DNA of 64,000 nt. Origin: Streptomyces sp. NBC_01244 (GTDB taxonomy: Bacteria > Actinomycetota > Actinomycetes > Streptomycetales > Streptomycetaceae). Each line of letters begins with the position of its first letter. Positions within the stretch are counted from its first letter, which is position 1. The stretch lies in NCBI RefSeq assembly GCF_035987325.1, contig NZ_CP108488.1:3596001-3660000 (forward strand). The letters run 5' to 3'. Made by a program: the position numbers and the translations under genes. Of this stretch, positions 59,839 to 64,000 are shown one piece after another. The notes under the pieces were generated by a model, which was not told the origin of the DNA, searched no databases, and saw nothing but the letters and a program-made list of their open reading frames with translations.

Positions 59839-60840
59839 ATGCGCCCCGACACGCCTGCCGAGCACATCGCCGAAGCCGAGCGCCTCATCCGCACGGCGAC
59901 CCGCTACCCCGAGGACCAGGAGCCCCTGCTCCTCCAGGCCGCGGCCCACCTCGAACTGGCCAACGAACGCGAGCGGGCGAGCGCCCTCTACGACCGACTC
60001 CTCTCCGACGAGAGAGTCGACGACCCCTCCCTCATCAAGGCCCTCCAGGCGGCCAACCTCTGGGAGTACGGCCACGAGCCCGAGGCCCGCGCCCTCATCC
60101 AGGGCATCCGCGCGGCGGCCCCCTCGGACCCCGCCCCCTGGGAGGTCATCGCCGAAGCCCTGGAGGCCCACGACGAACTCGAGGCCTCCCACGAGTGCTT
60201 CACGGAGGCGGCCACCCTCCTGGTCCCGGACAACGCCCCGCTCACCCCGGCCACGACCGCGCTCCTCACGGGCCGCCACCGCGTACGCCGCCTCCTCGGA
60301 CTCCCCCACGACGACTGGGACATGGTCGCGGACACCCGCCACATCGGCCCGATCCCGCTGGACGAACTCCACGACCCCAAGCGCATCTGGGCCCTCGGCT
60401 CCGACGACCCCGCCGAACTCCGCGCCGAGATCGCCCGCCTGCGCGCCGAACTCGGCGACCGCCGCGCCGCGCTCTCCCGCCCCTTCCCCGTCGCCATCCT
60501 CCACTGGCCGGCGCGCGAGCTGGCAGAACTCCTCACCTCGTACCCCACCCTCTCGGCGGAGTACCCCTCCCACGACGCCCACCTGGCCCAGGTCGAAGCC
60601 TCCCTCCGCACCCTCGCCGCCTCGGGCACGACGAACCTGGGCATCGTCACGGCCAGCGTCCCCTCGTACGAAGCCTTCGCAGCCTCGGAGAAGACCTCCC
60701 CGTCCTCCCCGTCCCTCCTGGCGGAATACGCCACCACCCTGGCCGCCCGCGGCAAAGCCACCCCCTGGCCCCCGACGAGGACCACCCCGTGCTGGTGTGC
60801 ATCGGGCAGGCCTTACGGGGAGTGCCACGGGGCGGGCTGA
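59839..60840 (+). CDS. SEC-C motif and TPR-like protein
   Basis: A 333-residue cytosolic protein. The first ~150 residues are helical repeats (AEHIAEAERLIRTATRYPED, LLQAAAHLELANERERASAL, PWEVIAEALEAHDELEASHE). The end is a SEC-C zinc motif (CWCASGRPYGECHG), as in SecA and many metal-bound accessory proteins. The region before it (FPVAILHWPARELAELLTSYP) looks unlike known domains. Its role is unknown. Its stop lies 28 bases inside the convergent Vsr gene. Confidence 0.75.
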   Translation: MRPDTPAEHIAEAERLIRTATRYPEDQEPLLLQAAAHLELANERERASALYDRLLSDERVDDPSLIKALQAANLWEYGHEPEARALIQGIRAAAPSDPAPWEVIAEALEAHDELEASHECFTEAATLLVPDNAPLTPATTALLTGRHRVRRLLGLPHDDWDMVADTRHIGPIPLDELHDPKRIWALGSDDPAELRAEIARLRAELGDRRAALSRPFPVAILHWPARELAELLTSYPTLSAEYPSHDAHLAQVEASLRTLAASGTTNLGIVTASVPSYEAFAASEKTSPSSPSLLAEYATTLAARGKATPWPPTRTTPCWCASGRPYGECHGAG

Positions 60841-61283
60841 CCAGCTCGCCGCACCACGGAGCCTTGGGCGGCCCGCCGTTCCGCGACCGCCTCGGCGATG
60901 CGGGGGGCGGCCTCGTCGGGGCTCTCGTGTTCCCACACGCGGAGCGACAACCAGCCCAACTCGGTGAGGCGCGCGTCGGTGTCGCGGTCGCGCGCCCGGT
61001 TGCCCTCGATCTTGGCTCGCCAGAACTCGGCGTTCCGCCGAGGCCACGTCACATGCTCGGGGCATCCGTGCCAGAAGCAACCGTCGACGAAGACGGCGAC
61101 CCGTGCGGGCCCGAAGACGATGTCGGCTTCGCGTCGCACCCCCTTCACCGGTCGACGATGGACCCGGTAACGCAAGCCCGCCGCGTGCAAGGTGCGCCGC
61201 AAGGCCATTTCGACCCCGGTGTCCTTGCTCTTCTGCCGGCTCATACGAGCACGGTCGCCTGGAGTGCTCTCAAGGGCTTCCAC
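60813..61283 (-). CDS. vsr: Very short patch repair endonuclease
   Basis: A 156-residue Vsr nuclease that nicks at T:G mismatches made by deamination of 5-methylcytosine. Motifs: SRQKSKDTGVEMALRRTLH at the start, YRVHRRPVKGVRREADIVF with the catalytic Asp, VFVDGCFWHGCPEH (His and Cys zinc ligands) and the C-terminal LSLRVWEHE. GTG 61283 gives the usual full N-terminus. No dcm-like methylase is within the window, which is unusual for this gene. Confidence 0.9.
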   Translation of the reverse strand: MEALESTPGDRARMSRQKSKDTGVEMALRRTLHAAGLRYRVHRRPVKGVRREADIVFGPARVAVFVDGCFWHGCPEHVTWPRRNAEFWRAKIEGNRARDRDTDARLTELGWLSLRVWEHESPDEAAPRIAEAVAERRAAQGSVVRRAGQPAPWHSP

Positions 61284-61293
61284 CTCGCCATTG

Positions 61294-62427
61294 TCAGGGC
61301 ACCGGAAGCTCCAGCTGGACGTGGCCTCGGGCGAGGACTGTGGGTGGGGTGGGGCGGGTGGTGGTCAGGGTGAGGAGGGTGCGGAGGGCTGCGATGACTT
61401 CGGCCGGGGTGTCTCGGACCATCGAGGGGGTGGCGCTGACCACCAGGATGCCGTGGGACTCCAGGCGGAGGCGGCGGTGGAGCGTGGCGTGCCAGGAGTC
61501 GCGGGTGTAGTGGTACTCCGCCGAGTCGATCTCCAGGGCCACTCCCTCGTCGGGCCAGTAGGCGTCCGGACTGGCCAGGAAGGTGCCGTCCGGGGTATGG
61601 AGGCGGGCGTTCCACAGGGGCGTCGGGAGGTCCGTGGCCGAGAGGGTGTCGCGGGCCTGGGCCTCGGCGACCGAGCGGACTCCGGCGAGGAGTTCCGCCG
61701 CCGCCGCGCGGATCGTGGGGCGGGCCAGGAGGCGGGCGGAGCGGAGTTCGGCGTACAGGTCGTGCGGATGGCACCAGCCGGACTGCACGACGTGCGCGAG
61801 GACCGAGCGGACCCGGTCCGCCGGCTCCTCGGTCCGGGCCGCGAAGTCGGCGGCCGCGCGCACCGGGCGGGTGCTCGGGATGCCGGAGACCGTGATGGTG
61901 CGGGGCCAGCGGGTGGTCGGGTACGGGCGTACCCCCGGGGATCCGGCGAGCCGGCGCGGGGCGCGGATCAGGACGTCGGCCGGGGTGTACGGGGCTTCGC
62001 GGATCCCGAGCAGGGCGAGGGCCGCACCGCCGGTGAGGGCGGCGGTCTCGCCGGAGAGCGGGTCGGAGCCGGACTCGGCGGCGTAGAGGACGGCTGCGAG
62101 GGCGCGTTGGCGGTGGTCCGGAGGGCCGGTCTGGAGGAGGTAGACCCGGGGCAGCAGGCGCTGCCAGGGCCCCCCGGGGCGGGTGCGGGAGGCGATGGTG
62201 CCGGGTGGGACGCCGGCGGTGGTGGTGAGTTGGTGGCGCGTGGCCAGGTTGAGTTGGCGGCGGGCGGTGGAGGTAGGGGTGGGAGTGGGAGTGGGGCGGG
62301 TTTGGGTGGGCTGAGGGCTGGGCCCGGCCTGGGTGGGCTGCCTGGCCCGGGCGGGCCGCCTGGGCTTCACCGGGTGTGCCGGGGGCATCGTGTGCGTGGG
62401 GCGTGTGGTGCCTGTGGTGGGGTTCAT
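61294..62427 (-). CDS. AbiEi-like N-terminal and VSR/DUF559-like nuclease-fold protein
   Basis: A 377-residue protein. After ~65 Pro/Thr/Arg-rich residues comes a winged helix like AbiEi-type antitoxin N-termini (NLATRHQLTTTAGVPPGTIASR in part, GPWQRLLPRVYLLQTG). The C-terminal ~90 residues (PDAYWPDEGVALEIDSAEYHYTRDSWHATLHRRLRL cited in part; SHGILVVSATPSMVRD) have the VSR/DUF559 pattern of D-x-E-x-D acids. No matching AbiEii nucleotidyltransferase is adjacent. ATG 62427 is preferred; the upstream in-frame region is Arg/Pro-rich. It lies ten bases from the Vsr start on the same strand, so they are probably one operon. Confidence 0.65.
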   Translation of the reverse strand: MNPTTGTTRPTHTMPPAHPVKPRRPARARQPTQAGPSPQPTQTRPTPTPTPTSTARRQLNLATRHQLTTTAGVPPGTIASRTRPGGPWQRLLPRVYLLQTGPPDHRQRALAAVLYAAESGSDPLSGETAALTGGAALALLGIREAPYTPADVLIRAPRRLAGSPGVRPYPTTRWPRTITVSGIPSTRPVRAAADFAARTEEPADRVRSVLAHVVQSGWCHPHDLYAELRSARLLARPTIRAAAAELLAGVRSVAEAQARDTLSATDLPTPLWNARLHTPDGTFLASPDAYWPDEGVALEIDSAEYHYTRDSWHATLHRRLRLESHGILVVSATPSMVRDTPAEVIAALRTLLTLTTTRPTPPTVLARGHVQLELPVP

Positions 62428-62877
62428 GGCCGCGGTATGCCCCGCCCGAGTGGCTCGGACGCGCCCTTGGGTGATCTTTCGGAGCTGCCTCCGGGCGTCC
62501 TTGCGGCGTGTCCTGCGCCGTCCAGTGACGCTTCCCGGGGCGAGGCACAGCGCTCTCGTGGCGGACGAGTTCGGTCGCGCCGGAGGAGCACGACCGATGC
62601 GCTTGGGTCCTCCCGGGGATTCCTGGATCCGGTCGGCTGGTCGGCTGGTCGGCTGGTTCGTCGGCCCCGTCGGCCCGTTGGCCGGACGTGAGCGGGGAGC
62701 GCCTCCCGGCCGTCGCCGGTCAAGTGCGTCCCGTTTCCTGCGTGCGGGCCGTCCGGGCAAAGTCCGGGAGCGGCCGGCTGGGGTCGGCAGGGCTGCGCCG
62801 CCGGGTCCGTCTGCATTGCCGTGCAGGCCCGGTGTGCGAGGGCAGTCCAGGAGGGGTCCGGGAGGGCAGGCCGCGGG
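62428..62877. other. Intergenic region without a supported gene
   Basis: No supported gene in these 450 bases. Frames exist on both strands but their codon pattern is that of antisense or random GC-rich DNA. A tandem GGTCGGCT occurs three times at 62631-62654 (8-base period). The promoter of the Vsr-like operon must be at its left end. Confidence 0.6.
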
Positions 62878-63420
62878 CTACGCCGCTCGGTTCGGGTGGT
62901 CCGGGGACAGGAAGACGATGACGCCCGTCTCCGTGCCGGGCAGGGCCGCGACCTCGTGCCAGCCCAGGCGGCGGTACGTGGCCACCGTGTTCTTGGCCAG
63001 CCGGCTGGTCAGCAGCCAGGCGCGGCGGTCCGGGGCGTCGGTGGTGATCTCGGTGAGGAGGTCCCGGGCGGTGCCGCGGCCGCGCGCGTAGGGGCGTACC
63101 GCGAGTTCGTCTATCTCCAGCGCCCCGGTGAGGAGTTCCTTCACCCGGGCCGAGCCGAGCTGCGCCGCGACCTGGGCGTACGCGCGGTTCTTCGGAAAGG
63201 CCGCCGGGGTGATCCAGCCCGTGGCGAAGCCGTCGATGCCGGTGGCGGACTGGATGAAGGCGGTACGGAAGCCACGGCGCCGGGCGTCGGCCGGGAGGCG
63301 GGTGGCGAACTGACGAATGGTTTCTTCGTCTTCGTTCCACGGCGGGGCGGAGAAGACGTCGGCGTAGGCGTCGACCAGTTCGTCCGCGAGGTCGAGGACG
63401 GCCTGTCCGTAGCAGATCAC
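62878..63420 (-). CDS. GNAT-family N-acetyltransferase
   Basis: A 180-residue acetyltransferase. It opens with VICYGQAVLDLADELVDAY and has the acetyl-CoA loop ELAVRPYARGRGTARDLL (V/I-x-P-x-x-R-G-x-G) at ~100-115 and the C-terminal NTVATYRRLGWHEVA motif. GTG 63420 has AGGA five bases upstream; upstream in-frame codons are Thr/Pro-rich and unlikely. The substrate is unknown. Confidence 0.82.
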   Translation of the reverse strand: MICYGQAVLDLADELVDAYADVFSAPPWNEDEETIRQFATRLPADARRRGFRTAFIQSATGIDGFATGWITPAAFPKNRAYAQVAAQLGSARVKELLTGALEIDELAVRPYARGRGTARDLLTEITTDAPDRRAWLLTSRLAKNTVATYRRLGWHEVAALPGTETGVIVFLSPDHPNRAA

Positions 63421-63505
63421 GATGTCCTGGCTCCTGATGTGGGATGGGAGGGGTGGGGTGGAAGGGGGCGAGGTGGTTTGCCCCTTTGGGTGGGAGATTG
63501 AATTT

Positions 63506-63790
63506 ATGCCCATCAGGTTCCCTGAGCAGACATCGCGCGGATCCGGCGAGTGTGCGACAAATCCCCTCGGCACGGTCCGTGTCGGGCGGCCCGGCGGCCG
63601 CGTTGAGCAGCACGTGGACAGACTGCTTCGGGCCGCCGCCGGGTGTGGGCTCGCGTTTCTGCTCGTGTTGGGCGTGGTGGCGGTGCTGCCGCGCGGTGTA
63701 CGGGACGCGGTGCCGGATCCGGTGATCGGCGGTGCCGTACTGGTGTTGGGCGCGGTGGGGGCCCGACGGGTGGTCAAGGGGTCGAGTTAG
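63506..63790 (+). CDS. Small membrane protein
   Basis: A 94-residue protein from ATG 63506, with an N-terminal hydrophilic half and two hydrophobic segments (CGLAFLLVLGVVAVLP, VIGGAVLVLGAVGA). A GTG at 63614 (VDRLLRAAAG) would give only the membrane part. No family is recognised. It stands just before another small membrane protein. Confidence 0.5.
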   Translation: MPIRFPEQTSRGSGECATNPLGTVRVGRPGGRVEQHVDRLLRAAAGCGLAFLLVLGVVAVLPRGVRDAVPDPVIGGAVLVLGAVGARRVVKGSS

Positions 63791-63855
63791 CCTCGGGGGC
63801 GAGTAGGTGTGCGCGTATGAACCGATGAACCGATGAGGTGAGGGAGTTGGACAGC

Positions 63856-64000
63856 ATGGCACGGGTACCGAGTTCTGTGGTGGCGGCAGCCGGTCTGGTC
63901 GGGGGTTACGCCGTCGCGCGGTGGACCAAGAAGCGGCCCCTCGGCGGTGTCGTGCTCGGGGCCGCGGGGATCGTGGCCGGGCGGGAGTGGCACAAGCGGG
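63856..64000 (+). CDS. Small glycine-rich membrane protein, cut by the window end
   Basis: At least 48 residues from ATG 63856, preceded by GGGAG. AAAGLVGGYAVARW and GGVVLGAAGIVAG are two short membrane-like segments, with KKRP between. The end is outside the window. It follows the previous small membrane gene by 65 bases and may be in operon with it. Confidence 0.6.
   Translation, partial: MARVPSSVVAAAGLVGGYAVARWTKKRPLGGVVLGAAGIVAGREWHKR

Noticed and set aside
62333..63091. A 252-codon plus-strand frame in the gap before the GNAT gene
   Set aside because: It spans two genes on the other strand and an intergenic repeat, has no ribosome site, and shows no domain.

Overview
The window is very GC-rich, its coding sequences use G or C at almost every third position, and CTAG is rare. 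The gene content points to the chromosome of a Streptomyces: GH18 chitinase and AA10 LPMO with GGTCTAGACC-type operators, class E and class F sortases, XRE/DUF397 pairs, a DUF6412/YidC-paralogue pair and an AEP-type phosphonate operon. No rRNA, CRISPR array or prophage is visible. The one clear mobile element is an IS30-family insertion sequence.

Region 1 (1-12.1 kb): MFS transporter; NAD(P)-binding reductase; DsbB-like protein with a tiny membrane partner; histidine kinase/response regulator operon; acyl-CoA ligase-type enzyme; spermidine-synthase-like methyltransferase; a degenerate Prim-Pol-like protein divergent from a TPR regulator; a toxin-antitoxin pair whose PIN toxin is frameshifted; a histidine phosphatase.

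Region 2 (12.2-31.5 kb): PAP2 phosphatase running into a coupled three-gene operon (Fe-S PD-(D/E)XK nuclease, unknown protein, SF1 helicase), which I regard as the best candidate for an undescribed DNA-processing system. Then come MarR/FMN-reductase with three operators, M20 hydrolase, a second degenerate Prim-Pol-like protein, tRNA-Lys(CTT) copy 1, M6 protease, a PAS-GGDEF-EAL protein, XRE/DUF397, chitinase, NADAR enzyme, LLM oxidoreductase, IclR regulator and tRNA-Lys copy 2.

Region 3 (31.5-44 kb): acyl-CoA synthetase, LPMO, SPFH protein with a giant low-complexity N-terminus coupled to a peptidoglycan-binding NlpC/P60 protein, tRNA-Lys copy 3 with an IS30-family element inserted in the loop of its terminator, class F sortase with a neighbouring surface protein, NagD-like HAD hydrolase and a secreted phosphodiesterase-like protein.

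Region 4 (44-51 kb): a single-strand cluster for 2-aminoethylphosphonate-type phosphonate uptake and catabolism (substrate-binding protein, two permeases, ATPase, phosphonatase-like HAD, FAD oxidoreductase, GntR/UTRA regulator).

Region 5 (51-64 kb): LAETG surface protein, intergenic REP-like repeats, divergent ROK repressor and Gfo/Idh oxidoreductase around a long dyad, FAH-family hydrolase, YidC paralogue with DUF6412, sodium:solute symporter with DUF3311, class E sortase, SEC-C protein, Vsr endonuclease next to a VSR-like nuclease-fold protein, GNAT acetyltransferase and two small membrane proteins at the edge.

A recurring regulatory theme is a palindrome of the GGTCTAGACC type (HutC/DasR-class GntR sites) upstream of the chitinase, LPMO, phosphodiesterase and phosphonate genes.
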